From contig CACGSX010000003.1 of the NCBI GenBank assembly GCA_902575835.1, forward strand, positions 1 through 64,000: 64,000 nt of DNA, in the 5' to 3' direction. The position numbers were made by a program, and so were the translations under genes. The stretch comes from an uncultured Pelagibacteraceae bacterium (GTDB lineage Bacteria; Pseudomonadota; Alphaproteobacteria; Pelagibacterales; Pelagibacteraceae). The notes beneath the pieces were generated by a model. It worked only from the letters and a program-made list of their open reading frames with translations. It searched no databases and had not been told where the DNA came from. Positions 24,685 to 34,453 of the stretch are shown here, piece after piece (positions within the stretch are counted from its first letter, which is position 1; each line of letters opens with the position of its first letter).

Positions 24685-26313
24685 CTAAGTAAGTTCCTTA
24701 GCTCTTTTTCTTAATTCAAATTTTTGGATTTTACCTGTTGATGTTTTTGGAAGTTCACAGAAGTCTATTTTTTTTGGAATTTTGAACCCTGCTAGAGTTT
24801 CTCTACAAAAATCGATTAATTCTTTTTCATTTGTATCTTTATCTGCCACTTTCTCTATAAATGCGCATGGAACTTCTCCCCATTTCTCATCTGGTTTTGC
24901 TACTACAGCAACAATTGAAACAGCTGGGTGCTTAGAAAGTGTGTTTTCGATTTCGATAGAAGAAATATTCTCTCCACCTGAAATAATAATATCTTTCGAC
25001 CTATCTTTAACCTTGATGTATCCATCTGGATAAATAACTGCCAAATCGCCAGAGTGAAACCATCCATCTTTCATAGCCTTTTCAGTGGCCTCTTTGTCTT
25101 TAAAATACCCTTTCATAACAACATTACCTTTGATCATTATCTCGCCAATGGTTTCTCCATCCAAAGGTACAGGTTTCATAGTTTCTGGATCTAAAACAAC
25201 CACTCCTTCTGTGTTTGGAAACCTCACACCTTGCCTTGCTTTAATTTCATTAATTTTATCTTCTTCAAAACCATTCCATTCATCATTCCAAGCACATTGT
25301 AAAACATGTCCATATGTTTCTGTTAAACCATAGACATGCATTACCTCAAATCCTAATGCTTTCATTTTTTTGAAAATAATACTTGGAGGTGGTGCTCCAG
25401 CAGTTAAAACATAAACTTTATTTTTTAATTCTTTGATATCATTTTGTGATGCGCCTGTTATCATATTAAGTACAATAGGTGCACCTCCAAAATGGGTAAT
25501 GTCATGCTTTTCAATTAATTCAAATATTTTTTTTACATCAATAGCTCTTAAACAAACTGTTTTTCCATTTAACATTGGTATTGTCCACGGGTACCCCCAT
25601 CCATTACAGTGGAACATTGGTACAACTGTTAAAAAATTTAATCTATTTGGCATATTCCAAGCAACGGCACTACCTGTTGACATTAAATAAGAGCCTCTAT
25701 GATGATAAACAACACCTTTTGGATTTCCAGTTGTTCCAGATGTATAACTTAAAGAAATCGCTTGCCACTCGTCCTTTGGTTTTTTCCAAATATAATTTTC
25801 ATCACCAGTATTTAAAAATTCCTCATATTCTCTATCTCCAATTTTTTTTAATAAGGATTGATCTGCAAAATCGTCTTTAACATCAATTACAATTGGTTTG
25901 TCTTTTAAAGTTGATAAAGCCTTTTCTGCAACAGCATGTAATTGCCTGTCTATTATTAATACTTTTGCTTCACTGTGTTCTAAAATATAAGCAACAGTTT
26001 TTGCATCAAGTCTTGAATTAATTGTATTTAAAACAGCTCCTGTCATAGGAACAGAATAATGTGCCTCGAAAATCTCTGGAGTATTAAAGGTCATAACTGA
26101 AACTGTATCTCCTTCAACAATACCAATTTTCTCTAGTGCACTTGCAAATTTGATACACCTGTTAAATACCTCCGTCCATGTAAAAGATTTTGTTTCATAT
26201 ACTAAAGCTTCGTAATTTGGATAAATATCTTTCGCTCTTTCTAGAAAGCTTAGCGGTGTTAAAGGGACATAATTTGAGGGATTTTTATCTAAGTTCTGAT
26301 TGTATTTGTTCAT
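24685..26313 (-). CDS. dmdB: 3-Methylmercaptopropionate-CoA ligase
   Basis: DmdB activates methylmercaptopropionate, the DmdA product, to its CoA thioester using ATP. The 542-residue acyl-CoA synthetase has the P-loop SYTSGTTGNPKGV, the adenylate motif HVYGLTETYG, the hinge KVKDRSKDIIISGGENIS and the C-terminal Lys in PKTSTGKIQK. Length and position between dmdC and dmdA fit DmdB. It starts on the last base of the dmdC stop (1-bp overlap). By sequence alone it could be another medium-chain acid ligase. Confidence 0.88.
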   Translation of the reverse strand: MNKYNQNLDKNPSNYVPLTPLSFLERAKDIYPNYEALVYETKSFTWTEVFNRCIKFASALEKIGIVEGDTVSVMTFNTPEIFEAHYSVPMTGAVLNTINSRLDAKTVAYILEHSEAKVLIIDRQLHAVAEKALSTLKDKPIVIDVKDDFADQSLLKKIGDREYEEFLNTGDENYIWKKPKDEWQAISLSYTSGTTGNPKGVVYHHRGSYLMSTGSAVAWNMPNRLNFLTVVPMFHCNGWGYPWTIPMLNGKTVCLRAIDVKKIFELIEKHDITHFGGAPIVLNMITGASQNDIKELKNKVYVLTAGAPPPSIIFKKMKALGFEVMHVYGLTETYGHVLQCAWNDEWNGFEEDKINEIKARQGVRFPNTEGVVVLDPETMKPVPLDGETIGEIMIKGNVVMKGYFKDKEATEKAMKDGWFHSGDLAVIYPDGYIKVKDRSKDIIISGGENISSIEIENTLSKHPAVSIVAVVAKPDEKWGEVPCAFIEKVADKDTNEKELIDFCRETLAGFKIPKKIDFCELPKTSTGKIQKFELRKRAKELT

Positions 26314-28073
26314 CAGTTAAATTTTGCGCTCATAGTATATTTACTACCAGAAATAGCAGATTTATAATGGCTCTCAGCTCTAGGCAAAATTTTATCAAAA
26401 TAGTAATTTCCTGTATTTAACTTATCTTCATAAAACTCTTTATTATTTTCCAAATTTTCATAGCTTTTTCTCATTGTCTTTAGCCATATAAATGAAAGAC
26501 AGAAATAACCAAAAAATCTTAAATAATCGTTACATGATGCGCTTATATCGTCTTTTGGTGTGCTACCATTAGGAGATATCCAGTCAGTGAAATCTGACAA
26601 TATATTTTTTAATTCAGATATTTTTTTTACATGTTCATTTAATTTATCTACTTTTGAACAGTTTTGAATTTCTGTTTCTACATATTTCATAAAATTATCA
26701 AAAACTTTTTTCTGACTTATTTTTCTAAATACAAAATCAATTGCCTGCACTGAATTAGTTCCTTCATAAATAGGTGTAATTCTATTATCTCTGAATAATT
26801 GTTCTATCCCTTGGTCTTTTGTATAACCATAGCCACCAAAAACCTGAATTGCTTCATTGGTTATTTCCATACCCATATCTGTAAAAAATGACTTAATTAC
26901 AGGCGTCATAAGACCTACAATATCCGATGCATCTTTTTTTACTTCCTCCGAACTATGACTCAAGCTTACATCTACCTGCTGAGCCATCCAAAAAGATAAA
27001 GATCTTTCTCCCTCAATTATAGACTTCATATTTAATAAACTTCTTCTTATATCTGCATGCTTAATGATTAAATCTGTTTCTCCATTAGAATTATTATTTG
27101 ATTTACCTTGCTTTCTCTCTTTCGAATAACTTAAAGCAGTTTGATAAGCTGTTTCAGATAGACCTAGTCCTTGTATACCGACAACGATTCTTTCTAAGTT
27201 CATCATAGTGAACATAGAATTTAAGCCTTTGTTCTCTGGTCCGATCATATAACCTTTGGCATCATCAAAACTTAATACACATGCAGGTGAACCTTTAATA
27301 CCCATTTTTGATTCAATAGAAACAGTATTAACTCCATTTCTTGGACCAATTGAACCGTCATCATTAATTTCATATTTTGGTACTAAAAATAAACTTATTC
27401 CTTTCGTTCCTTTAGGAGCGTCCTGAGTTCTTGCTAAAACAAGGTGTATAATATTTTCAGTTAAATCGTGATCGCCAGATGTAATAAAAATTTTTTGTCC
27501 ACTTATATTATAAGTGCCATTTTCATTTTTAATTGCCTTTGTTTTAATTAATCCTAAATCAGTTCCACACTGTGGTTCTGTTAAACACATTGTCCCACTC
27601 CATTTACCCTCAACAATCTTAGGAAGATATGTATTTTTAATCTCTTCAGTTGCATGACTCAAAATACAGTTATACGCACCTATACTTAATTCACTATATA
27701 ATTTAAATGATAAACTTGATGATGAAAGCATTTCATCAAAAAAAGCACTTACAGTTTTAGGCATTCCTTGACCACCATATTTTGGATCACAAGTTAAAGA
27801 TACCCATCCATCATCGATAAATTTTGAATATGCTTCTTTATAACCTGGAGGGGTTCTGACTACTCCATTCTCATAGACACAAGGGTTTTCGTCTCCAGCT
27901 TTTGCTAAAGGAAGAAGCATTTCTTCATTAATTTTTGCAGCTTCCTCTAAGATATCTTTTACTAGATCAGAAGTGACTTCTTTATATTTTTCAATTTCGT
28001 TATAATTTTTATTATCTTTTAGATGTTCAAATAAGAACATCATATCTTTCACAGGTGCGGAATAAACAGTCAT
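26313..28073 (-). CDS. dmdC: 3-Methylmercaptopropionyl-CoA dehydrogenase
   Basis: DmdC is an FAD acyl-CoA dehydrogenase that forms methylthioacryloyl-CoA, the step before methanethiol release. The 586-residue size is typical of the DmdC/long ACAD group. Landmarks are CLTEPQCGTDLGLIKTKA (flavin contact), FGGYGYTKDQGIEQLFRD and the ITPIYEGTNSVQA loop. It is first in dmdCBA and begins 32 bp after the leuB stop. The crotonase (dmdD/acuH) needed next is not in this window. Confidence 0.88.
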   Translation of the reverse strand: MTVYSAPVKDMMFLFEHLKDNKNYNEIEKYKEVTSDLVKDILEEAAKINEEMLLPLAKAGDENPCVYENGVVRTPPGYKEAYSKFIDDGWVSLTCDPKYGGQGMPKTVSAFFDEMLSSSSLSFKLYSELSIGAYNCILSHATEEIKNTYLPKIVEGKWSGTMCLTEPQCGTDLGLIKTKAIKNENGTYNISGQKIFITSGDHDLTENIIHLVLARTQDAPKGTKGISLFLVPKYEINDDGSIGPRNGVNTVSIESKMGIKGSPACVLSFDDAKGYMIGPENKGLNSMFTMMNLERIVVGIQGLGLSETAYQTALSYSKERKQGKSNNNSNGETDLIIKHADIRRSLLNMKSIIEGERSLSFWMAQQVDVSLSHSSEEVKKDASDIVGLMTPVIKSFFTDMGMEITNEAIQVFGGYGYTKDQGIEQLFRDNRITPIYEGTNSVQAIDFVFRKISQKKVFDNFMKYVETEIQNCSKVDKLNEHVKKISELKNILSDFTDWISPNGSTPKDDISASCNDYLRFFGYFCLSFIWLKTMRKSYENLENNKEFYEDKLNTGNYYFDKILPRAESHYKSAISGSKYTMSAKFN

Positions 28074-28105
28074 AAATTTAATAGTATCAAATTAAGTTAA
28101 TTTTT

Positions 28106-29215
28106 TTAATTTTGCAAATATGCAATAATCGCATCTCCCATACCAGAAGTTGAAATTTCTTTTGTTCCTTTTGACACAATATCTTTAGTTCTTAGCCCAT
28201 CATCTAGTACATTTTGCACTGCTTTTTCAAGATCATCAGCTTCTTTATCTAAATCAAGAGAGTACCTCAAGGCCATTGCAAAACTCAAGATAGTTGCAAT
28301 AGGATTTGCAATCCCTTTTCCAGCAATATCTGGAGCAGATCCATGAACAGGTTCATACATTGCTCTCATTTCGCCATCTTTATTTTTTGCACCCAAAGAA
28401 GCCGAAGGTAATAAACCTAAAGATCCCGTAAGCATAGACGCTTCATCTGACAACATATCACCAAACAAATTATCTGTCACAATTACATCAAATTGCTTTG
28501 GATTTCTCAAAAGTTGCATTGCACAATTATCTGCAAGCATATGATTTAACTCAACATCTTTAAATTCTTTATCGTGAAGATTTTGAACTTCCTCTTTCCA
28601 TAATTGACCTGCTTCCATAACATTCGATTTTTCACAGGAAGTAACTTTATTGTTTCTCTTCTTTGCTAAATCAAATGCAACTCTGGCAACTCGTTTAATT
28701 TCTGATGAGGTATAAGTATGAGTATTTATTCCTTTACGCTCGCCATTATCAATTGGCTTGATACCTCTTGGTTCACCAAAATAAATACCACCTGTCAATT
28801 CTCTAACAATCATGATGTCTAGACCTGATACAATTTCAGGTTTTAGAGTAGATGCCTCAACTAATTGTTTAAAACAAATTGCAGGCCTCAAATTTGCAAA
28901 TAATTTTAATTCTTTTCTTAGCTTAAGAAGAGCTCTCTCAGGTCTTTTGGAAAAATCTAAATTATCATATTTTGGTCCACCCACAGCTCCTAGAATGACT
29001 GCTTCACACTCTAATGATTTATAAAATACTTCATCTGTAATCGGTGTTCCGTGCTTGTCGTAAGATGCTCCTCCAACTAAAGCTTCTTCCATATCAAAAT
29101 CAAGAGATTTATTTACATTAAACCAAGTTATAATCTTTTTAACTTCACCAATAACCTCGGGACCAATACCATCACCTGGTAATAATAAGAATTTTCTTTT
29201 TTTGACTTTAATCAT
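28106..29215 (-). CDS. leuB: 3-Isopropylmalate dehydrogenase
   Basis: LeuB oxidises and decarboxylates 3-isopropylmalate in leucine synthesis. Landmarks are [11 protein letters not shown] at the N-terminus, the substrate loop [29 protein letters not shown] and [12 protein letters not shown] for the metal, plus [14 protein letters not shown]. The 369-residue length is normal. It overlaps leuD by 8 bp. Confidence 0.95.
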   Translation of the reverse strand: MIKVKKRKFLLLPGDGIGPEVIGEVKKIITWFNVNKSLDFDMEEALVGGASYDKHGTPITDEVFYKSLECEAVILGAVGGPKYDNLDFSKRPERALLKLRKELKLFANLRPAICFKQLVEASTLKPEIVSGLDIMIVRELTGGIYFGEPRGIKPIDNGERKGINTHTYTSSEIKRVARVAFDLAKKRNNKVTSCEKSNVMEAGQLWKEEVQNLHDKEFKDVELNHMLADNCAMQLLRNPKQFDVIVTDNLFGDMLSDEASMLTGSLGLLPSASLGAKNKDGEMRAMYEPVHGSAPDIAGKGIANPIATILSFAMALRYSLDLDKEADDLEKAVQNVLDDGLRTKDIVSKGTKEISTSGMGDAIIAYLQN

Positions 29216-29813
29216 TAAATATCCAAGGCTTTGTGGATTTTAATTTTTCTTCAAATGAAATTATTTTATTAGACTTTTCCAAAGACAGTGCAATATCATC
29301 TAGTCCCTCAATTAAACATTTTTTTTTAAATTCATCTAATTCAAATTTGATTTCTTTATTTCCAAAAATTATTTTTTGATCTGGTAAATTTATTGCAATT
29401 TCTTCTTGTCTCTTAGAATATTCAGAAAGTTCTTTTATCTGTTCATCATTAACTTTAATAGGCAATATTCCATTTTTAAAACAATTATTATAAAATATAT
29501 CTGCGTAACTAGTGCTTATAACGCAAGTGATACCAAAGTCTAAAAGTGCCCATGGCGCATGTTCTCTAGATGATCCACATCCAAAATTATTCCCTGCAAT
29601 TAGAATCTTAGAATTATCATATGGGGATTTATTTAAGATAAAGTCATCTACTACCTTACCTTTTTCGTCATATCTCATTTCATAAAATAAATTTTTTCCA
29701 AGTCCTGTTCTTTTTATTGTTTTTAAAAATTGCTTTGGAATAATCATATCTGTATCAATATTTACAATTGGTAAATATGCAGGAATACTTTTTAATGTTG
29801 AGAATTTGTTCAT
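29208..29813 (-). CDS. leuD: 3-Isopropylmalate dehydratase small subunit
   Basis: LeuD is the swivel-domain subunit of isopropylmalate isomerase. The active-site segment [13 protein letters not shown] and N-terminal [16 protein letters not shown] identify it. The length of 201 is normal. It begins immediately after the leuC stop and overlaps leuB, so leuCDB is one translation-coupled unit. Confidence 0.95.
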   Translation of the reverse strand: MNKFSTLKSIPAYLPIVNIDTDMIIPKQFLKTIKRTGLGKNLFYEMRYDEKGKVVDDFILNKSPYDNSKILIAGNNFGCGSSREHAPWALLDFGITCVISTSYADIFYNNCFKNGILPIKVNDEQIKELSEYSKRQEEIAINLPDQKIIFGNKEIKFELDEFKKKCLIEGLDDIALSLEKSNKIISFEEKLKSTKPWIFND

Positions 29814-31217
29814 TTAACTGTTGTATTTTCTAACGTCATCTAAATTTCCAGATATAGCAGCTGCAGCAGCCATAGCCGGGCTAACTAAATGTGTTCTTCC
29901 ACCTCGTCCTTGTCTTCCTTCGAAATTTCTATTTGATGTTGATGCACATCTTTCTTCTGGCTTCAACTTATCTGCATTCATAGCTAAACACATTGAACAA
30001 CCTGGCTCACGCCATTCAAATCCAGAATTTTTAAATATTACATCTAAACCTTCTTGCTCTGCTTGTTGTTTTACTAATCCTGAACCAGGAACTATCATTG
30101 CATTTACATGAGAAGCAATTTTTTTATCTTTTAAGATTTTAGCAGCTTCTCTTAGATCTTCGATTCTTCCATTTGTGCAACTTCCAATAAAAACTTTATC
30201 AATTCTAATATCTTTTATTTTAGTTTTTGGCTTTAAACCCATATATTTTAATGATCTATTAATAGAATTTTTTCTGTCTTCGTTTAGCTCATTTTCAGGA
30301 TCAGGAACAATTCCATCAATATCTACTACATCCTGAGGCGAAGTTCCCCAAGTTACCATTGGTTTAATATCTTTGCCCTCAAGACTGATTTCTTTGTCAA
30401 ATACTGCATCACCATCAGACTTTAATTTACTCCAATATTCTAATGCTTTGTCCCAATTTGAATTCTTTGGAGACATTGGTTTACCTTTTAAATAATTAAA
30501 AACTTTTTCATCTGGCTCTATTAATCCAGCCCTTGCTCCACCTTCAATTGTCATATTGCAAATCGTCATTCTTTGTTCGACACTTAAATTAGAAATTAAG
30601 TTTCCAGCATATTCAATTACATAACCAGTGCCGCCAGCTGTACCAATTTTTCCAATTATTTGTAATATTACATCCTTTGATGTTACTCCAACAGGAAGAA
30701 AGCCATTAACGTTTATTCTAAAATTTTTTGATTTTTTTTGAACTAAAGTCTGCGTTGCCAATACATGCTCTACTTCTGAAGTTCCAATTCCAAATGCTAA
30801 TGCACCGAATGCTCCATGAGTAGCTGTGTGACTATCACCACAAACGATAATAGTTCCAGGTTGTGTGAATCCTTGTTCTGGACCAATAATATGAACTATT
30901 CCTTGTCTTTTATCGTTCATTCCAAAAAGATTTATTCCAAATTCTGCACAGTTTTTTTCTAGTGTCTCAATTTGTATTTTTGAATCTTCGTCAGTAATAG
31001 GCACTGATCTATCCGTTGTTGGAACATTATGATCTGCTACTGCTAAAGTTAAAGAAGGTTGTCTAACTTTTCTATTAGAATTTCTTAAACCTTCAAATGC
31101 TTGTGGACTAGTAACTTCATGAATTAAATGTCTATCAACAAATAAAAGTGAAGTTCCATCCTCTTGTTGATGAACAAGATGATCATTCCATATTTTATCG
31201 TATATAGTTTGAGGCAT
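29814..31217 (-). CDS. leuC: 3-Isopropylmalate dehydratase large subunit
   Basis: LeuC holds the [4Fe-4S] cluster that isomerises isopropylmalate. The cluster cysteines are in GSCTNGR and [44 protein letters not shown] and [20 protein letters not shown] (split across this family's core) are intact. The length of 467 is normal. It follows rplS by 9 bp, continuing the ffh-rpsP-trmD-rplS-leuCDB order common in alphaproteobacteria. Confidence 0.95.
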   Translation of the reverse strand: MPQTIYDKIWNDHLVHQQEDGTSLLFVDRHLIHEVTSPQAFEGLRNSNRKVRQPSLTLAVADHNVPTTDRSVPITDEDSKIQIETLEKNCAEFGINLFGMNDKRQGIVHIIGPEQGFTQPGTIIVCGDSHTATHGAFGALAFGIGTSEVEHVLATQTLVQKKSKNFRINVNGFLPVGVTSKDVILQIIGKIGTAGGTGYVIEYAGNLISNLSVEQRMTICNMTIEGGARAGLIEPDEKVFNYLKGKPMSPKNSNWDKALEYWSKLKSDGDAVFDKEISLEGKDIKPMVTWGTSPQDVVDIDGIVPDPENELNEDRKNSINRSLKYMGLKPKTKIKDIRIDKVFIGSCTNGRIEDLREAAKILKDKKIASHVNAMIVPGSGLVKQQAEQEGLDVIFKNSGFEWREPGCSMCLAMNADKLKPEERCASTSNRNFEGRQGRGGRTHLVSPAMAAAAAISGNLDDVRKYNS

Positions 31218-31226
31218 TGTAAAAAA

Positions 31227-31808
31227 TTATTTTTTTACTTCAGGATTTTCTTTTTTTTCATCAGTTTTTTTTTCTACTGATGGGGTTTCTTCTTTAGTTT
31301 CTTTTTTTTCTTCTGGTTTTTTTGCTTCTACTTTTGGAGCATCATTATTGGAATCTTGTTGGTTATCTGTTGTTTTTTGTTCTGTATCAGGCATAACATT
31401 TTCTTCTGTTACTTCGTGAATCTTAGTTTCAACATCTATACCTATTTTCTTTTTAATTTTTTCTGCAATTCTTGCAGATTTACCCGTTCTATCTCTCAAA
31501 TAATATAACTTGGCTCTTCTAACTTTTCCTGACCTTACAACTTTAATTGTATCTACAATCGGACTATATAAAGCAAATGTTCTTTCCACACCCTCACCAA
31601 AAGAAATTTTTCTGACAGTAAAAGAGGAATTGATATCTCTATTTTTTTTTGCAATACAGACACCTTCAAAATATTGAATACGATCTCTTTTTCCCTCAGT
31701 TATTCTAACTCCAACTTTAACAATGTCTCCTGGGAAAAATTCTGGATGCTTTCTCTCAGAAATAATTTTTTTTACTTTAGATTGATTAATTTCTTCAATT
31801 GTCTTCAT
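31227..31808 (-). CDS. rplS: 50S ribosomal protein L19 with long charged tail
   Basis: bL19 sits at the 30S-50S interface. Residues about 1-118 match the usual whole protein ([42 protein letters not shown]). Residues about 119-193 form an extra low-complexity tail rich in Lys, Glu, Thr, Asn and Pro that most bacteria lack. trmD is directly upstream with a 1-bp gap. Confidence 0.93.
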   Translation of the reverse strand: MKTIEEINQSKVKKIISERKHPEFFPGDIVKVGVRITEGKRDRIQYFEGVCIAKKNRDINSSFTVRKISFGEGVERTFALYSPIVDTIKVVRSGKVRRAKLYYLRDRTGKSARIAEKIKKKIGIDVETKIHEVTEENVMPDTEQKTTDNQQDSNNDAPKVEAKKPEEKKETKEETPSVEKKTDEKKENPEVKK

Positions 31809-31809
31809 T

Positions 31810-32505
31810 TTAATTCTCTTTAGTCTTTTTATATAATTGCCACAAATCTGGTCTTCGGTCGCGTGTTATAGCCTCAGATTGAGATAAACGCCAGTCTTTA
31901 ATTTTGGCGTGATCGCCTGATAATAGCACATCTGGAACACTTTTTTCCTCCCATATTTGAGGTTTTGTAAATTGAGGATACTCTAAAAGTCCGTTTTCAA
32001 AACTTTCTTCTTTAGCTGAATTTGTATTGCCAAGAATACCAGGAATAAATCTTAAAATTGCATCAAGAATTACAAATGAAGCTCCTTCACCTCCAGATAA
32101 AACAAAGTCTCCTATACTTACTTCCTCAATATTTCTTGTTTTTAATAATCTTTCATCAACTCCTTCAAAGTGTCCACAAATTATATTTATTGTTTTTTCT
32201 TGAGATAGTTGTTTTGCTAATTGATGATTGAACAACTTACCCTTCGGACTTAGATAAATAATCTTTTCGCCATCTTTAACATTCTTATCTATTGATTTTG
32301 CTAATACATCTGCTTTCATTAACATACCTTCACCTCCTCCATAGGGAGTGTCATCAACAGTTTTATGTTTATCAAATGCATACTCTCTAATATCCACAGT
32401 ATCTATTTTCCATTTATTCTCTGATAGTGCTTTACCAAAAATACCTTGACCTAAATAACCTGGAAAAAAATCTGGATAGAGTGTGAATATACGAGCTTCT
32501 AACAT
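31810..32505 (-). CDS. trmD: tRNA (guanine37-N1)-methyltransferase
   Basis: TrmD methylates G37 next to the anticodon and prevents frameshifting. It is a SPOUT knot protein with [12 protein letters not shown] at the N-terminus, [18 protein letters not shown], and the SAM knot segments [27 protein letters not shown] and GDFVLSGGE. The length of 231 is normal. It overlaps the rpsP stop by 1 bp; rimM, usual between rpsP and trmD, is absent. Confidence 0.95.
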   Translation of the reverse strand: MLEARIFTLYPDFFPGYLGQGIFGKALSENKWKIDTVDIREYAFDKHKTVDDTPYGGGEGMLMKADVLAKSIDKNVKDGEKIIYLSPKGKLFNHQLAKQLSQEKTINIICGHFEGVDERLLKTRNIEEVSIGDFVLSGGEGASFVILDAILRFIPGILGNTNSAKEESFENGLLEYPQFTKPQIWEEKSVPDVLLSGDHAKIKDWRLSQSEAITRDRRPDLWQLYKKTKEN

Positions 32506-32921
32506 TATTTTTTTTCTTCTTCCTTAGGTGCTTCTGCTGGCTTAGCTTCTTCCTTAGGTGCTTCTGCTGGCTTAGATGCATCTCCTTTTGGTTTCGCTTC
32601 TCCACCTTCGTCAGCTTTTTTTCTATCTTTTTTAGGAATTGCTTTTTGAGGATTGTTTCCTTTTTCAGGCATTGGCATTATATCGTTTTCTCCCAATAAC
32701 CTTGCAACTCTTGTTGTTGGCTGAGCTCCTTGACCTAACCAATATTTAATTCGCTCAGAATCTAAGCCAATTCTTTCCTTTTTATCCTTCGGTAATAACG
32801 GATTATAAAAACCTAATTTTTCTATAAACCTTCCGTCTCTTGGAAATCTACTATCAGCCACAACAATTTTATATACTGGCCTTTTTTTAGTACCTCCCAT
32901 TGATAGTCTCATTTTTAACAT
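32505..32921 (-). CDS. rpsP: 30S ribosomal protein S16 with repeat tail
   Basis: bS16 supports 30S assembly. Residues about 1-80 are the ordinary protein ([22 protein letters not shown] appears at its start, here trimmed to the family core). Residues about 81-138 form a charged Lys/Ala/Glu/Pro tail that contains two identical tandem 10-residue units. A strong Shine-Dalgarno (AAGGAG) sits just upstream in the 14-bp gap after ffh. Co-transcription with ffh, trmD and rplS is likely. Confidence 0.93.
   Translation of the reverse strand: MLKMRLSMGGTKKRPVYKIVVADSRFPRDGRFIEKLGFYNPLLPKDKKERIGLDSERIKYWLGQGAQPTTRVARLLGENDIMPMPEKGNNPQKAIPKKDRKKADEGGEAKPKGDASKPAEAPKEEAKPAEAPKEEEKK
32516..32575. repeat. 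Perfect 2 x 30-bp tandem repeat in the rpsP tail
   Basis: Positions 32516-32545 and 32546-32575 are identical 30-base units in direct tandem. They lie in frame in the 3' part of rpsP and encode two copies of the same 10-residue Lys/Pro/Ala/Glu unit. Identity at every base, including third positions, points to a recent duplication or ongoing unit-number change. A third, shorter and partial Ala-Pro-Lys-Glu unit occurs at the very C-terminus. Confidence 0.95.
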
Positions 32922-32935
32922 TACTTATATCTCCT

Positions 32936-34294
32936 TTATTTTAATTGATTAAATAGTTCAGGCGGGATCCCTTTATCCGCCATTCCTTTCATGTTTCCTT
33001 TAGACATTTTTTTCATCATTTCTGACATCATCTTAAATTGTTTTAACAACTTATTGATAGTGGCAATGTCTGTACCTGAGCCATTAGCAATTCTTTTTTT
33101 TCTTGATCCATTTATAATTTTAGGATTTTCTCTTTCTTGCTTTGTCATTGATAAAATAACAGCTTCATTTTGAGTTATAATTTTTTCATCTATTCCTGAT
33201 TGGTCCATTTGTGATTTAATTTTTGAAACTCCAGGGAGAAATGACATTATGCCTTCTATTCCACCCATCTTTTTCATTTGACGTAATTGAGAAAGATAAT
33301 CTTCCATCGAGAATTGACCTTTTTTAAGTTTCTCTTCTGTTTTCTTTAAATTTTCTTGATCTAAATCTTCTGAAGCTTTTTCAACTAAGGAAACGATATC
33401 TCCCATTCCCAAAATTCTATTTGCAATTCGATCAGGATGGAAAACTTCAAAATTCTCAATTTTCTCTCCAACACCAAGAAACTTTATGGGGACCTCAGCA
33501 ACATATTTCATACTCAATGCAGCTCCACCTCTTCCATCTCCATCTGCTCTTGTAAGTATAATGCCGCTCAAATTTACTGTATTTTTAAATTCCTTTGCTA
33601 CATTAGCAGCAACTTGACCTGTTAGAGAATCTGCTACCAGTATAGTTTCTGCAGGATTAATAATAGTTTCAATTTGTTTGATTTCATTCATCATTTGAAA
33701 ATCTATTTGTGTTCTTCCAGCAGTATCAAATAAAACTACTTCACAACCATTTAAATTTGCAGCACTTAATGCTCTTCTACAAATATCTGCAGGAAGCTGG
33801 CCTTCTATAATTGGCAAAGTTTCAATATTATTTTGTTCACCCAAAAGTCTCAATTGCTCTTGCGCGGCAGGTCTGTAAACGTCTAAACTAGCCATCATTA
33901 CTTTTTTCTTATTATTTTTTTCTAAAAATTTTGCTAATTTTGAGGTTGTTGTGGTTTTTCCTGAACCTTGCAATCCAACTAACATGATTGGAACTGGAGG
34001 GACAGCATTAAGGGAGATTTCAGAATTCTTATCACCTAAAAAAGATACCATTTCGTCATAAACGATTTTTACAACCATATCCCCGGGAGAAGTTGATCTT
34101 ATAATTTCCTGACCTAGCGCTTTGGGCTTAACTCTACTAATAAACTCCTTAACTACGTCTAATGAAACATCGGCTTCTAACAAAGCCAACCTTATACCTT
34201 TTAAACCCTCGTCAACTTGCTTTTCATCAAGAGAAGGAGCTTTTTTTAATGAAGAAAAAATTTCTTCAAATTTATTAGTTAAATTTTCAAACAT
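32936..34294 (-). CDS. ffh: Signal recognition particle protein Ffh (SRP54)
   Basis: Ffh binds signal sequences and SRP RNA and delivers ribosomes to FtsY. The N-domain is followed by the G-domain P-loop GLQGSGKT at residues 107-114, DTAGRTQID and TRADGDGRGGAAL. A Met-rich M-domain fills about residues 300-452. The frame is open 81 bp further upstream, but those codons lie inside a structured non-coding leader and do not resemble Ffh. MFENLTNKFEE at 34294 is the family start and gives 452 residues. No clear Shine-Dalgarno precedes it. Confidence 0.95.
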   Translation of the reverse strand: MFENLTNKFEEIFSSLKKAPSLDEKQVDEGLKGIRLALLEADVSLDVVKEFISRVKPKALGQEIIRSTSPGDMVVKIVYDEMVSFLGDKNSEISLNAVPPVPIMLVGLQGSGKTTTTSKLAKFLEKNNKKKVMMASLDVYRPAAQEQLRLLGEQNNIETLPIIEGQLPADICRRALSAANLNGCEVVLFDTAGRTQIDFQMMNEIKQIETIINPAETILVADSLTGQVAANVAKEFKNTVNLSGIILTRADGDGRGGAALSMKYVAEVPIKFLGVGEKIENFEVFHPDRIANRILGMGDIVSLVEKASEDLDQENLKKTEEKLKKGQFSMEDYLSQLRQMKKMGGIEGIMSFLPGVSKIKSQMDQSGIDEKIITQNEAVILSMTKQERENPKIINGSRKKRIANGSGTDIATINKLLKQFKMMSEMMKKMSKGNMKGMADKGIPPELFNQLK

Positions 34295-34400
34295 AATTTC
34301 GCACAGCAAGTATCGCACCAGTGGGCGAACCCTCGCTGACTGGTGTCGATCTCTTTGTTTCCAAAGACACCGCAAATTGCTGTATTTTGCGGAAGTGCGC
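34295..34400 (-). promoter_or_regulatory. Structured RNA leader of ffh with a possible pseudoknot
   Basis: This is the most GC-rich non-coding stretch in the window. In RNA sense it holds: stem 1, CCGCAAA/UUUGCGG (34386-34392 with 34370-34376); a GAAA-capped CUUUG/CAAAG hairpin near 34353-34366; and stem 3, CACCAGU/ACUGGUG (34339-34345 with 34316-34322). The stem 1 loop contains ACAGCAA (34377-34383), perfectly complementary to UUGCUGU at 34303-34309, which is 9-15 nt before the ffh start codon where a ribosome would bind. I recall that a comparative survey of Pelagibacter non-coding RNAs reported a candidate cis-regulatory element upstream of ffh; this is probably that element, but I cannot check the match. 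Confidence 0.75.
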
Positions 34401-34404
34401 GTAA

Positions 34405-34433
34405 ATTATATTAGAGGTTCAAAAAGTCAATAA
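34405..34433 (-). promoter_or_regulatory. Probable promoter of ffh-rpsP-trmD-rplS
   Basis: The minus strand has a perfect TATAAT at 34405-34410. A TTATTG lies 17 bp upstream (34428-34433), and an overlapping TTGACT is spaced at only 14 bp. Transcription would begin near 34397-34400, exactly where the structured ffh leader begins. This agreement raises confidence above a chance AT-rich match. Confidence 0.5.
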
Positions 34434-34453
34434 ATAAGTTAAGTATTATTTAT

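Noticed and set aside
34295-34375. 27-codon N-terminal extension of Ffh
   Set aside because: The frame is open, but the extra residues are Arg/Cys-rich, unlike Ffh, and lie in the structured leader. The family start MFENL at 34294 is preferred.
34295-34400. SRP (4.5S) RNA gene next to ffh
   Set aside because: The folded region lacks the conserved GGAAGCAGCC-type Ffh-binding motif and asymmetric loop, and begins right after a promoter leading into ffh, so a leader is more likely.
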